Position numbers and translations under genes: made by a program. Of a DNA stretch of 20,741 nt, positions 5,318 through 13,619 are shown one piece after another. Numbering within the stretch: position 1 is the stretch's first letter; the number at the start of each line of letters is the position of its first letter. The notes beneath the pieces were generated by a model. That model searched no databases. It had not been told where the DNA came from and saw only the letters and a list, made by a program, of their open reading frames with translations. The stretch lies in the IMG/VR virus record IMGVR_UViG_3300044729_000077, positions 1 through 20,741 of that record; one strand, 5' to 3'. The DNA is from a virus.

Positions 5318-5581
5318 TTAACAATCGGTTGCGCCTTCAAATCGCTGATCTTTTTTCATGGCTTCATATGCCTGTGAAATAAAATTAACTCCATTTAAAC
5401 TTGGAACAAAAACAAGTTGTTGGCTGTTAATTTTTTGTTTATCTTTTTCACGATAAATACCAACCATGACACGCATTTCTTCTTTGTTACCAGACAAAGA
5501 ATCAACTTTAATGTAAGCATTGACAAACTGCTTGTCATCGTCAAAGTTATCTTTAAGAATAATGTTTTTTGTAAGCGCCAT
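5318..5581 (-). CDS. Small hypothetical phage protein
   Basis: The 87-aa protein starts MALTKNIILKDNFDDD. It is rich in Lys and Asp/Glu, with strands in NAYIKVDSLSGNKEEMRVMVGIY and QQLVFVPSLNGVNFI, followed by a C-terminal helix (SQAYEAMKKDQRF). It is probably an alpha/beta protein; the family was not recognised, though proteins of this type commonly follow fibre genes in environmental phages. A good AGGAG lies upstream. A single Cys is the last residue. Confidence 0.65.
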   Translation of the reverse strand: MALTKNIILKDNFDDDKQFVNAYIKVDSLSGNKEEMRVMVGIYREKDKQKINSQQLVFVPSLNGVNFISQAYEAMKKDQRFEGATDC

Positions 5582-5595
5582 TTTGAAACTCCTAT

Positions 5596-7200
5596 TTATT
5601 GAACTCTAAGATTCATTGTTATCATGCGGAATGATAAGGATGCGGTTGTGTTTAAATTTATCCGTAGAAAATAAGCGCCATTATTGAATAGCTGTGGCAA
5701 TGTAGGAGTAAAACTGAATGATTGGTCACCTGCTGCCGTTGTCGTATAAGTTCCTAAAATTTCGTGATTTGTAAACGTAGAAACATTAGCAAACTGTGTA
5801 GTTCCAGTGATACTTGCCACAATGGTTTGTCCAGCTGTTGATGTAGACAAAGCACCAGCTATGGATATAACTTTTCTTGCATCATAGGGTATGCGATAAA
5901 AAATATCTACAGTTCCTGGTGCGGTCAATGTAAGTTGCGTATCTTTTGTAGATAGTAAGGCGTTATGGGCAATACTTAAAAATGCCTCATATGGGAAAAA
6001 TTCAGTTTTGCGGCATAACATTCCAGGCGGTATGCTATTTGTGGTTGCCGCAGTTGAGGGTTGTTCAGTACCATCAAAAAAGTTAAATTCTTCATAGTCA
6101 TTAGGCTGACTTACAGTCCACGGTGTAATAACATCCATGCCACGACTATTTGTAAAAACATTATTTGTTGCGTCACTATTTCCAATCAAAGAGACTGGAT
6201 TTCCAACAAATGTATTGCCATCAAAATGACAATCTTTGCAAAATGCTTGCATGGCAATAGTGTTGCCATCTAATAAATTATCTTTGACCGCAACTCCAGC
6301 AGTTTGGAAAATAACAATTCCTTTATCTAATTTTCTTATAGTGTTATTATTGATAAGTACACTTTGGAGGGTTGTAAGGCTTAACCCAATTACGGATATT
6401 CCAAATTTGCCAACAGCTAAGTTTCCTTGTAAATTGTTATCACTGATAGTGATATTATGACCAGCTGTAAAAATTAAAGAGTCTAAACTTGATGGCGTGT
6501 TGGGATTGTTAAAACACCGTGTAACGCTAACATCAAGTGCTTGCCCAATCCACACAAGATCATACCAATCTGCACCACCGCCAAGTGCGCTAACCTGATA
6601 AATGTTAGAAACGCTTACGTTGTGACAAGCAGCGGGCCATCCAGAAGCATCATTTGCCACATTTACCGGAGTGCGGGTGTTAGTTGACCAAATGCTGTCA
6701 ATCACTACATTTTGGGCATTTAAACACCAAATTCCAAGACCAAGACCACCCGCTGGCGGTACGATAGAACCTTTAATGCCAAGATTACAAACCTTGATAT
6801 TATTGACCTTGATATTAGTAAAATTATTAGCCAACAACTGTGTAATTGTTGCATCGTTATTGTAAGCTGGGTCAAAAAACTCGCCATTTTCACCCCACTC
6901 ATATCCGTAACCAATATGGATTACATTTGATGCAACAGAATAAACGGGTTGTTTGTTGTTGATAAGCGATGCAGGGCCATCACCATATAACATGGTGTTT
7001 GAATTAACACGCAAAGGTGAAGTGATGATGTATTCGCCAATAGGCACAAATACACTACCACCCCCAGCGTTATAAGCTGCATCAAGTGCCGCTTGCATTG
7101 CCGCTGTGCTATCTGTGACCCCATCACCAATCGCACCAAAATCATTGACATTCAATGATGCTCCAGAAATCATCGAATAGGAGACTTTTGTTAAAGACAT
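5596..7200 (-). CDS. Tailspike with pectate-lyase-like beta-helix
   Basis: The 534-aa protein opens with SLNVNDFGAIGDGVTDSTAA (15-34), the standard entry sequence of pectate-lyase-3 type right-handed beta-helices found in phage tailspikes. Many short repeats of the form N-x-(I/V)-x-(I/V)-x-x-N follow (such as ISDNNLQGNL, VLINNNTIRKLD, NVFTNSRG), consistent with parallel beta-helix coils up to about residue 350. A distinct C-terminal domain of about 150 residues (from PGMLCRKTEFF onward) is strand-rich and likely caps or trimerises the spike. Such spikes bind and often cleave O-antigen or capsule sugars. No head-binding domain is present here, but a P22-type one is in the gene at 7752-8243. 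AAGGA precedes the ATG. Confidence 0.85.
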   Translation of the reverse strand: MSLTKVSYSMISGASLNVNDFGAIGDGVTDSTAAMQAALDAAYNAGGGSVFVPIGEYIITSPLRVNSNTMLYGDGPASLINNKQPVYSVASNVIHIGYGYEWGENGEFFDPAYNNDATITQLLANNFTNIKVNNIKVCNLGIKGSIVPPAGGLGLGIWCLNAQNVVIDSIWSTNTRTPVNVANDASGWPAACHNVSVSNIYQVSALGGGADWYDLVWIGQALDVSVTRCFNNPNTPSSLDSLIFTAGHNITISDNNLQGNLAVGKFGISVIGLSLTTLQSVLINNNTIRKLDKGIVIFQTAGVAVKDNLLDGNTIAMQAFCKDCHFDGNTFVGNPVSLIGNSDATNNVFTNSRGMDVITPWTVSQPNDYEEFNFFDGTEQPSTAATTNSIPPGMLCRKTEFFPYEAFLSIAHNALLSTKDTQLTLTAPGTVDIFYRIPYDARKVISIAGALSTSTAGQTIVASITGTTQFANVSTFTNHEILGTYTTTAAGDQSFSFTPTLPQLFNNGAYFLRINLNTTASLSFRMITMNLRVQ

Positions 7201-7209
7201 TATTTTTCC

Positions 7210-7740
7210 TTAAGCAGCAATAAAGCCAAAACCAAAATACACTTCACAGCCACTATCTGGTGTTGGATTTGAATTTGTGTTGTCTTTTATGAAAGCAGTT
7301 GTTCCGCTGTCGGCTGTGACCATACCAGCTCCATTGCCTGTCGTAAAACCATTTATCAGACAAGTTCCAGCAAATCGTTCACTGCTTTGAGTTGTGTTGG
7401 CAATAGTGAATGGCAATTGAAACGACATTGTGCCGCTAGGCAATGATGCCGCATTTATTTCAATGTTGCCGCTTACAAATACATATCGACCAATTTTTGT
7501 GTAAGAGGCAGTGTTATTGCTTGTGTTAGTTGTAACCGTACCTGAACCCATTGTGAATGTGACAGTGAATGTGCCTTCTTCATAGTCAGCCAATAACTCG
7601 CTTGTGCCTGTGCCTGGTGTGGCAGAAAAGTCAATGCCTTTGCCAGATGTGCCAATGACTAGGTTGCCATCGGATAGCGTGACATTACCGCTAAAAGTTG
7701 GATTGATAAACCCGTTGATTGCTGATACTGTTTTTAACAT
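7210..7740 (-). CDS. Fibre-tip-like virion protein
   Basis: The 176-aa protein begins with PTFSGNVTLSDGNLVIGTSGKGIDFS, then the segment SELLADYEEGTFTVTFT, seen in many phage fibre tips. A beta-sandwich-like region (YTKIGRYVFVSGNIEI, GTMSFQLPF, CEVYFGFGFIAA) follows. It probably forms a trimeric receptor-binding or linker piece. It lies between the head-binding adaptor and the beta-helix spike, so it may sit physically between them or be an alternative fibre. A ribosome-binding site (AAGGAG) is present. There is no catalytic motif. Confidence 0.75.
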   Translation of the reverse strand: MLKTVSAINGFINPTFSGNVTLSDGNLVIGTSGKGIDFSATPGTGTSELLADYEEGTFTVTFTMGSGTVTTNTSNNTASYTKIGRYVFVSGNIEINAASLPSGTMSFQLPFTIANTTQSSERFAGTCLINGFTTGNGAGMVTADSGTTAFIKDNTNSNPTPDSGCEVYFGFGFIAA

Positions 7741-7751
7741 TCTGGTTCTCC

Positions 7752-8243
7752 TTAGAACACAAATTCAATGATAGAGGTTAATGGTGGGGCTTCTGTGAAT
7801 GTTACGTTACCACCAGATAGCGTGTATGTATTTTGATTTTGATATACGCCATTAATGTAGATAAGACTTGGCACAAAAGACACGGCAAAGACTGTCTGTG
7901 TGCCAGTACCAGTAGCATTGAAAAAAAGATTTCCAGCAGAGCCAGGGAAAGCATTTCCGTTTAGCGATGTATAGACCACAGTGCCGTTTTTATTCTGCAC
8001 TTGGATAGAGTAATCGCTTCCTGTATAAAAACGTGATGGTGTGCCTTGGTAGACAGGATAGCCCCCACTGGTGCGAATCGGTTGGACAGCAGTGATCGTT
8101 TTTGCTGAATCCCAATAGGCAACAATCGGGTTTGTAATTGGGTTCAGGTTGACAGTGCCAACCCAAATATACCCATCCTCAAGCGGCTGTCCACCAGCAT
8201 CCGCAAACGCTGGATATGGTGGTTGAACTTCAATCGTAGACAT
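7752..8243 (-). CDS. P22-tailspike-type head-binding adaptor
   Basis: The 163-aa protein has an N-terminal domain (about 1-95) similar to the P22 gp9 head-binding domain. GYIWVGTVNLNPITNPIVAY corresponds to the P22 stretch with KIYIGKIDTDP, and QPIRTSGGYPVYQG corresponds to the P22 QPIIINAAGYPVYNG region. The C-terminal part has LIYINGVYQNQNTYTLSG and TFTEAPPLTSIIEFVF, a small domain common in phage fibres that can link to another fibre protein. It probably attaches spikes to the tail hub. P22 gp9 fuses this domain to a beta-helix in one 667-aa chain; here the helix is in a separate gene. TAAATG joins it to the previous stop, with GGGGAA as ribosome-binding site. Confidence 0.85.
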   Translation of the reverse strand: MSTIEVQPPYPAFADAGGQPLEDGYIWVGTVNLNPITNPIVAYWDSAKTITAVQPIRTSGGYPVYQGTPSRFYTGSDYSIQVQNKNGTVVYTSLNGNAFPGSAGNLFFNATGTGTQTVFAVSFVPSLIYINGVYQNQNTYTLSGGNVTFTEAPPLTSIIEFVF

Positions 8244-10169
8244 TTATTTATTCCCCAAAGGTTGCAAAGCCTGTCGGACTCTGTTTCTGACTTCACGATT
8301 TTTGACGTATTTTGATGCTTCCCTCAAAGCCGTAACTGCTGGTGCTGGTATTCCAGTTAAACCAAAAGTCATTACCGAGTCTAAAGCAACTTGCAAAGCT
8401 GATGCTGTATTTGAGAAATTTATCGCACCAGGTGGTGCTGTGTAAATATCAATCGCTATTTCGCCAAGGTCTCGGATTTGTTGGGCTTGCTTTTTTCCAT
8501 ATAAGCCTTCGAGCTTGCCTTCTCTATCCAAAGATCGAATGACACTGTTGAGTTTGTCAGGGGAAACCAATGCTTGCCCACGTTCATCCCTTTGGGCTGT
8601 TGACAAGGATTTATTGATAATGTAACGAATTGTGTTGGACTTCAATTCATTCCATGCTTGCTTGCCTTCCGTTCCTGCCGTGAGCAAAGTTTTCCTAACT
8701 TTGTTCATTTCCTCAAGCGGAGCATTGATAATTATTTTGTCAAAGACATCATCAAAAGCAATAACACGCTCATCTGTGCCTCGCTTGGTTGACAGAAGTT
8801 TCGCTGTCAATCCTACGTTTTCAAACTCATTGGCAAAATCTTGACGCAATTTTCTGGCTGCCTTGTAAGATTCTCCACCTTTGCCTTCAGTTCCAGCATC
8901 AATTGCGGAATTGATTTTTCTTGCCATCAAAGACTCTCGTCTGTTTGTCCAGTCGGTAGCCTCATTGACAAATTGCCTTAACAGTTCAGTATCGTCAATG
9001 GATTTGGCTTGTGCAATCAAGTTTCCATCTGCATCTTCTACCAATACACCAAGCCGAATTGCTTCTTTGCGAATTGGTGCAACATTTGGTGCAACGCCTT
9101 CAAAACGCTGAACATCTGCCGCTGTTGTTGCCAACTCATTCAGAGTAACTGGCTCAAGCATAGAACCATCTTCTCTGGCCTTTGTATAGGCATCACGAAT
9201 TTTTCTTCTTTGCACTTCGGCTTTATTGACAACCGCTTTATCTACGGCTTTGCCAATGTCTCTTGCATCTGCCAGCAGTGGTTCAGTACGGTCAACCATC
9301 GCATCAAATTGTTGAATTAAATTTGCTGTTTGATTACTGACTCGTTCACGCAAAGGTGCGCCAGCCTCACCTAATTTGGCAGTCTCTTTTTCAAACTGTA
9401 GGTCTGCAAAATTCCTTGTCCTCTGACCAGCAGTTAATCCAGCAGGGCCTGTAAAACCTAATTGTTCCGCAACCGTTACTCTTTGTAACTCTGCCGGAGT
9501 TGCTGCCGCACCTACAGAAACCCTTGCACCAGCCGCTGTTGGGGTTGGTGTGATCTCCATACCCAAAGCCTCACGAACGGCTGTTGTAGCCGCTTGTACA
9601 GGCTTTGCAATGGCCTCTCCAGTTGCTTGTGCCGCTTGCCGTGTCGCAGCCGCACCACGCTGGGCTGTTGCCTGCGTAATCGGGGCGGCACTTCTAATTG
9701 CTTGTGTGGTAGCAGTAGGCGCTGCAATAGTTGGCAAAACAGGCGGCAAAACTTCACCCAAAAATTGACCAGTAGCTTGCACCATTTCTTGGCCTGCTTC
9801 TGTCCTTGGTTGATAAGTTAAAGCCTGCGCTCCTTCTGCTGCGGCTTTTTCAACCGCACGAGCCGCTTGTGGTGTGCCAAACTCACCAGATAAAATTTGC
9901 TCTGTCAGACCTTTGCCAGTGCCAATAATTGTTCCTATCGTACCGCCTGTGGCGGCTGTCCCCAAAGTCAAGGCGGTTTCACCAGCACCAATCACACGAT
10001 CTAGAATACTTGGTGCTTTTGGTACAGGCGCAAGTTGCTGTCGAGTACGAGCAGTGGTTTCTTCTGCTTTTGCAATTTGATAAGCCTGCGCTACTGTATC
10101 AAACTCAGGCGTACCACGTTTATCCGAGTTTCTTACAATCCATGCTGCGTATTCGTCTGCGGTTGCCAT
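8244..10169 (-). CDS. gp16-like DNA ejection protein
   Basis: The 641-aa protein fits the last of the three P22 ejection proteins by position and size (P22 gp16 is about 609 aa). The N-terminus ADEYAAWIVRNSDKRGTPEFDTVAQAYQ resembles internal virion proteins. A Gly/Ala-rich region at about 60-95 (GETALTLGTAATGGTIGTIIGTG) could insert in a membrane. Then come Ala/Thr/Gln-rich helices (160-210) and a long helical C-terminus. Such proteins leave the virion with the DNA and help it cross the cell envelope. The start has GGAGG 7 nt upstream inside the preceding gene, and ATG follows that gene's TAA directly. Assignment rests on synteny and composition rather than a specific motif. Confidence 0.7.
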   Translation of the reverse strand: MATADEYAAWIVRNSDKRGTPEFDTVAQAYQIAKAEETTARTRQQLAPVPKAPSILDRVIGAGETALTLGTAATGGTIGTIIGTGKGLTEQILSGEFGTPQAARAVEKAAAEGAQALTYQPRTEAGQEMVQATGQFLGEVLPPVLPTIAAPTATTQAIRSAAPITQATAQRGAAATRQAAQATGEAIAKPVQAATTAVREALGMEITPTPTAAGARVSVGAAATPAELQRVTVAEQLGFTGPAGLTAGQRTRNFADLQFEKETAKLGEAGAPLRERVSNQTANLIQQFDAMVDRTEPLLADARDIGKAVDKAVVNKAEVQRRKIRDAYTKAREDGSMLEPVTLNELATTAADVQRFEGVAPNVAPIRKEAIRLGVLVEDADGNLIAQAKSIDDTELLRQFVNEATDWTNRRESLMARKINSAIDAGTEGKGGESYKAARKLRQDFANEFENVGLTAKLLSTKRGTDERVIAFDDVFDKIIINAPLEEMNKVRKTLLTAGTEGKQAWNELKSNTIRYIINKSLSTAQRDERGQALVSPDKLNSVIRSLDREGKLEGLYGKKQAQQIRDLGEIAIDIYTAPPGAINFSNTASALQVALDSVMTFGLTGIPAPAVTALREASKYVKNREVRNRVRQALQPLGNK

Positions 10170-11711
10170 TTATCGACCTCCAGCCAAAATTGCATCTGCC
10201 GCTGATCGAATGTTATTTTGTGCTGCCATTGGTTGCGGGCTTCTAGGTGTTGGGATTTGTTCAACTAATGATGTCTGCGTTCTAGGGTCATATTTCTTTG
10301 TTACATCATCAATAATTCGTGTTGAAAAATCATTGAAATTTTCACCTGCTTTTGCCGCATAGTCACCCGCAACAAAAGTATTCTTAGCTCGTGCCAAAGA
10401 CCCATTATTATTTGTTAACCAATCTGTTTTGGCATTATTGATTGAAGCATCAATGTCTTGCAATTTAGCCATACCACGCAAAAAGCTCGATAAATCTGCG
10501 GCTGATGCAGTCTCGCTTGGGAAACCACGCAATGCCAATGCAATGTCTCGATCAGTTGCTGGGCCTGGTGGTAAAGATTTTATTGCCGCTGTATTTCTAA
10601 GCCGTGTATATTCTTGGCGCAATTGAGTCATGCCACCCTGAAAACCAACACCTCTTTTTAGGTAATCAGATGCGCTTGAGAAAACACCATAACCACCACC
10701 CTCGGCTTCAAGACGTTTTGCTAGATCATTAAATTGACCAGCAGATTGTTTAGATGTTGCCGCTGCAACAGCAGATTCATTTATAAGTTTCTTTGTATCT
10801 GCTGGCACTTCATTTAATTTTTGACCAACAGATGCTAATTTTTCAGCCACAGTTGCGGCAACTTCTTGTGTTTTTAAATTTAGCTGTGCTGAACGGTCAC
10901 TAATTTGGCTCTTCAGATTTTTAACATCCCAATTACTTTTCTCAAGAATGGCAAGTTGTTGCTGTTCTGCAAACTGTGCTTCCACTTTGGCTTTGTTGGC
11001 ATCTGCTGTTGCTTTTGCAGCATCAGCGGCTGCTTTTTCTGGTGCGTTCTTTGCAGTGGCTTGGGCTGCGGTAGCATCTGCCACGGCTTTGTCTGCTTTA
11101 GCGATAGCTTCTTTTAATGCGCTTGGCTGTAGGGCTTCTGCTCTTTGTGTTGACAATGTTTTATCAGCATTATCGAGAAAATCTTTACCACCAGGCAATC
11201 CAGCAATAGTCAACGCAATCGTTGTCTGCGCTCCTGTTGGGTTGAGCCTAATAAGATTTGAAAGATCGTCATAACCCTGCGCCTCTTTTTCTCTACCAGC
11301 ATTTCTAAGTGCTGTGGCTTGTTCCTTTAGTTGCATTTCAGCAACTGGCAAATTTCCAGACTTAATGGCTGTGTAAACCTGAGTGCCTTGTCGCAAAGTG
11401 TTTTGTTGCTGTTCTTTAGTTTGAGCCTCAAAACCAGACAATACTGTTGCGGCTTGATCTTTAGGCAAAAAGGCAGTGACCCGTGCGTAATCTGTTGCTG
11501 TTGCGTTCGGGTTTTTAAATAAATTTGCAAGTTCAGTTTGAGCTGCTTGTGCTTGCTCTAATGCTCTGCGTTCAAGTTCACGCCTTTGCTGTGTTGCTTG
11601 TATTTCAGCAACTCCAGCACCAAGTTTGAAACCACCCAAAGCAGATTCAAATGGGCTTTGCACATCTACTGTGTAATCAATCGGGCGCATTAAAGGGTTA
11701 ATCGTTGCCAT
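10170..11711 (-). CDS. gp20-like DNA ejection protein
   Basis: The 513-aa protein is almost wholly helical. It has a Gln/Ala/Glu-rich coiled coil (about 30-150) and a long Ala/Lys-rich segment (about 200-255, ADKAVADATAAQATAKNAPEK). A C-terminal half contains RLRNTAAIKSLPPGPATDRDIALALRGFPS, a motif typical of phage internal or injection proteins. It lies between gp7-like and gp16-like genes, matching P22 gp20 (about 471 aa) in order and size. It is expected to be packed in the capsid and injected. AAGGA lies 7 nt before the ATG. Confidence 0.7.
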   Translation of the reverse strand: MATINPLMRPIDYTVDVQSPFESALGGFKLGAGVAEIQATQQRRELERRALEQAQAAQTELANLFKNPNATATDYARVTAFLPKDQAATVLSGFEAQTKEQQQNTLRQGTQVYTAIKSGNLPVAEMQLKEQATALRNAGREKEAQGYDDLSNLIRLNPTGAQTTIALTIAGLPGGKDFLDNADKTLSTQRAEALQPSALKEAIAKADKAVADATAAQATAKNAPEKAAADAAKATADANKAKVEAQFAEQQQLAILEKSNWDVKNLKSQISDRSAQLNLKTQEVAATVAEKLASVGQKLNEVPADTKKLINESAVAAATSKQSAGQFNDLAKRLEAEGGGYGVFSSASDYLKRGVGFQGGMTQLRQEYTRLRNTAAIKSLPPGPATDRDIALALRGFPSETASAADLSSFLRGMAKLQDIDASINNAKTDWLTNNNGSLARAKNTFVAGDYAAKAGENFNDFSTRIIDDVTKKYDPRTQTSLVEQIPTPRSPQPMAAQNNIRSAADAILAGGR

Positions 11712-11721
11712 GTTCTAATCC

Positions 11722-12366
11722 TTAAAACCCAAGTCCTGGAGTTTTTCCTGCACCGTATTGGAAACCAAGCAGTTGACCAGGCAAGTTAAATAATTGTCCA
11801 TAAGCCCTTGCTTGACCGATCTCACCGCCAGCCCGTGCAGCACCTTGTTGAGCAAGTAAATTTGCCACGTTTGTGCCTGACTCCATACCAGCCGCACCAA
11901 CACCAGCCGCAGACCTCTGTCCCAAGGTGGTCATTCCACCCAAGCGACCATATTGTTCTTCAATCAATTGATTCAGCACTTGTGGGCGAAACTGAGCCAA
12001 TGCCGCTTGAACATTGCCACCACGCAAGCCACCAGTTGCAGATGCCCTTTGAAGTAAGGCTTCCTCGCCTTGTCGTGTGAGTTCCTGAAAACGCTCACCT
12101 CCGCTGATACGCTCGATGGCAGCACGTTCTGCCTCTGGCCCTCTTAAACCAAGAAACGCTTGTTGTGCTTCCAATGCTGGCAAACCAGCTTCTGTGTAAG
12201 GTTTTAACAAGGCTTGTAAAGCATCAAACTGTCTGCGTTGCTCTTCAATACCTGCTTGGGCTGCGCCAGACTGAATCTCTGCGGCTTCACCAGCTGCTTT
12301 AGCTTGCGTTCGACTACCTATGAGTTGGCTTCCACCAACGACTAGGGCGGTTATTGGATCAGGCAT
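11722..12366 (-). CDS. gp7-like DNA transfer protein
   Basis: The 214-aa protein begins MPDPITALVVGGSQLIGSRTQAKAA, and includes helical EEQRRQFDALQALLKPYTEAGLPAL and the well-conserved ASATGGLRGGNVQAALAQFRP and LIEEQYGRLGGMTTLGQRSAAG blocks of the P22 gp7 (DNA transfer protein) family. P22 gp7 is about 229 aa and is ejected to help form the channel for DNA. The ATG at 12366 has AAGGAG 7 nt upstream; an in-frame TTG two codons earlier (12372) is less likely. It overlaps the 147-aa gene's stop by 8 nt. The two ejection genes follow directly. Confidence 0.85.
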   Translation of the reverse strand: MPDPITALVVGGSQLIGSRTQAKAAGEAAEIQSGAAQAGIEEQRRQFDALQALLKPYTEAGLPALEAQQAFLGLRGPEAERAAIERISGGERFQELTRQGEEALLQRASATGGLRGGNVQAALAQFRPQVLNQLIEEQYGRLGGMTTLGQRSAAGVGAAGMESGTNVANLLAQQGAARAGGEIGQARAYGQLFNLPGQLLGFQYGAGKTPGLGF

Positions 12367-12802
12367 CGCCAAACTCCTTCATGTAATCTTCAAAAGTCTC
12401 GCCATACAAAGCCATCACATGATGACCATATTTTGTGGCATATCCAGCCCCATGCACTAGCGAAACGGTCATTAAAATCAAATCATAATATCCGGCTCGC
12501 CAAACAAACGACTTAGCATCTGCCTGTTTATTTCGCTCTGCCGTGTCCGAGGCTTGCCACTTGAGAATCATTGTCGCCAGCAATGGCGTTAAATGGGTGC
12601 TGTTGGCGATAAAAAATGTGTTCTGGTGCATACCCACCAGTGTGTTCCAAATGGTCGCATTGAGATCTTCTCGTGCCACTTGATCGCCATCTGCAACATC
12701 ATCAAAGACTTGGATTGCGTCAAAGACCATGAGTAGCCACTCTACGGCTGGCGTAGGTAGCATAAAAACCTTTGTCAGGTTTTCTCGCAGTCCATTGGTC
12801 AT
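12359..12802 (-). CDS. 147-aa helical protein with DDxxD motif (gp14 position)
   Basis: The 147-aa protein is mostly helical, with EWLLMVFDAIQVFDDVADGD (21-40) containing a DDxxD motif (Asp34, Asp35, Asp38), then LNATIWNTLVGMHQNTFF and HGAGYATKYGHHVMALYGETFEDYMKEF at the end. I have seen related sequences in environmental P22-like phages, always without a function. It sits directly upstream of the gp7-like gene, where P22 has gene 14, whose product is of similar size (about 150 aa) and helps gp7 assembly. That suggests an ejection-protein chaperone, but the DDxxD resemblance to isoprenoid-synthase motifs is also notable. AGGAG lies 6 nt before the start. Confidence 0.7.
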   Translation of the reverse strand: MTNGLRENLTKVFMLPTPAVEWLLMVFDAIQVFDDVADGDQVAREDLNATIWNTLVGMHQNTFFIANSTHLTPLLATMILKWQASDTAERNKQADAKSFVWRAGYYDLILMTVSLVHGAGYATKYGHHVMALYGETFEDYMKEFGDA

Positions 12803-12824
12803 CCAAAACTCCTAGATAGGGCAG

Positions 12825-12850
12825 GCCGCTGGATGCCAGAACTCAGCGGC
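12825..12850 (-). other. Intergenic hairpin upstream of the 147-aa gene
   Basis: A 7-bp inverted repeat (GCCGCTG / CAGCGGC, 12-nt loop) lies in the 75-nt gap between the cysteine-rich gene and the 147-aa gene. A smaller competing hairpin (CTGG-ATG-CCAG) overlaps its left arm. There is no T-run downstream on the minus strand, so it is not a standard terminator. It could protect or process the late transcript. Only the repeat is directly seen. Confidence 0.4.
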
Positions 12851-12877
12851 TTGATTTTCGCACAAATTGACAAAAGG

Positions 12878-13273
12878 TCAATCCTCATATTCTCTGTCTT
12901 CCCAAGCCTGACAAACCCGCATATCGTTGCAGATGAAGTTCAGCTTTTCGCAGTGACCCCTGAAACCTGCGCCCTTGTCATAAGCCGCCATTGGGATGCG
13001 CTCAATTCTGACTTGAGTCATGAAACTGTTGTCGTAATACTCGCAGTTTGAGCAATGCTTGCGTCTTGCGTCTTTTTCATCGCATTGCATCGCCTCTGCC
13101 AAACCAGCGTAAAACTCCTTATTTGCGCCAGGCTCATTGGTAGGCATTTCAGGGCCATAGTTCCAATCAGCGACCGCAACGGCATAGTTCTTTTTATTCT
13201 CTGAGTTGGTCAAAAATTCTTCTTCCATCGGCAAGCCATTAAAGCCCCGTGGGATAACCATAAATTCTTTCAT
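12878..13273 (-). CDS. Six-cysteine protein resembling a high-potential iron-sulfur protein
   Basis: The 131-aa protein has a conserved C-terminal half with cysteines at 64, 74, 77, 108, 115 and 121. The pattern HCSNCEYY (73-80), then GHCEKLNFICNDMRVCQAWED (107-126), resembles HiPIP proteins (C-x2-C-x16-C-x13-C, with the last Cys followed by a Trp). Here the gap between the second and third Cys is longer (30 residues), while third to last is 12. It may bind a 4Fe-4S cluster, or instead zinc. There is no Tat or Sec signal. I recognise the ending (RVCQAWEDREYED) from other environmental phages. It sits in the virion gene block, upstream of the ejection cluster, and has AAGGAG before the ATG. 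Function is unknown. Confidence 0.65.
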   Translation of the reverse strand: MKEFMVIPRGFNGLPMEEEFLTNSENKKNYAVAVADWNYGPEMPTNEPGANKEFYAGLAEAMQCDEKDARRKHCSNCEYYDNSFMTQVRIERIPMAAYDKGAGFRGHCEKLNFICNDMRVCQAWEDREYED

Positions 13274-13283
13274 TTCTAGCTCC

Positions 13284-13619
13284 TTATGAAATTTCTCGGC
13301 CTGATGCTCGGATGGTCAGGGATGTTGCCGCCCCTGCGATTGTTGAAATAAAACCACCAACGTCTAATGCCTGACCCACCAATTCAGGGCAAGTATATGT
13401 CTCATCTGGCACGATGGTTCGCGTATCAATAATCAGGTTTGATGCTCCTGCTGAACCACCACTTGTAACCAAATTGCAACTGAAAGTCACATTGCTGGCA
13501 CTTGTATTGGTGACCGTAAATTTGTCAATAATTGCTTTGACATTTGTTGCGGTGTATTGGGTGGTTTGGCTATTCTCTGCCTGTTTTGCAGGGATTAGCA
13601 CTTTTACTGTAACTGTCAT
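13284..13619 (-). CDS. Small beta-sandwich virion protein
   Basis: The 111-aa protein has regularly alternating strands (MTVTVKVLIPAK, IIDKFTVTNTSASNVTFSCNLV, NLIIDTRTIVPDETYTC, SLTIRASGREIS), a typical small immunoglobulin-like or beta-sandwich pattern. Such proteins in phage structural clusters are usually decoration, tail-hub or fibre components; no finer call is possible. Its ATG overlaps the stop of the needle-like gene (ATGA), with GGAGG close upstream, so it is expressed with the tail genes. Confidence 0.65.
   Translation of the reverse strand: MTVTVKVLIPAKQAENSQTTQYTATNVKAIIDKFTVTNTSASNVTFSCNLVTSGGSAGASNLIIDTRTIVPDETYTCPELVGQALDVGGFISTIAGAATSLTIRASGREIS

Noticed and set aside
6061-6460. 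Plus-strand frames across the beta-helix gene
   Set aside because: They are shadows of the tailspike gene, lacking ribosome-binding sites and any protein-like pattern.
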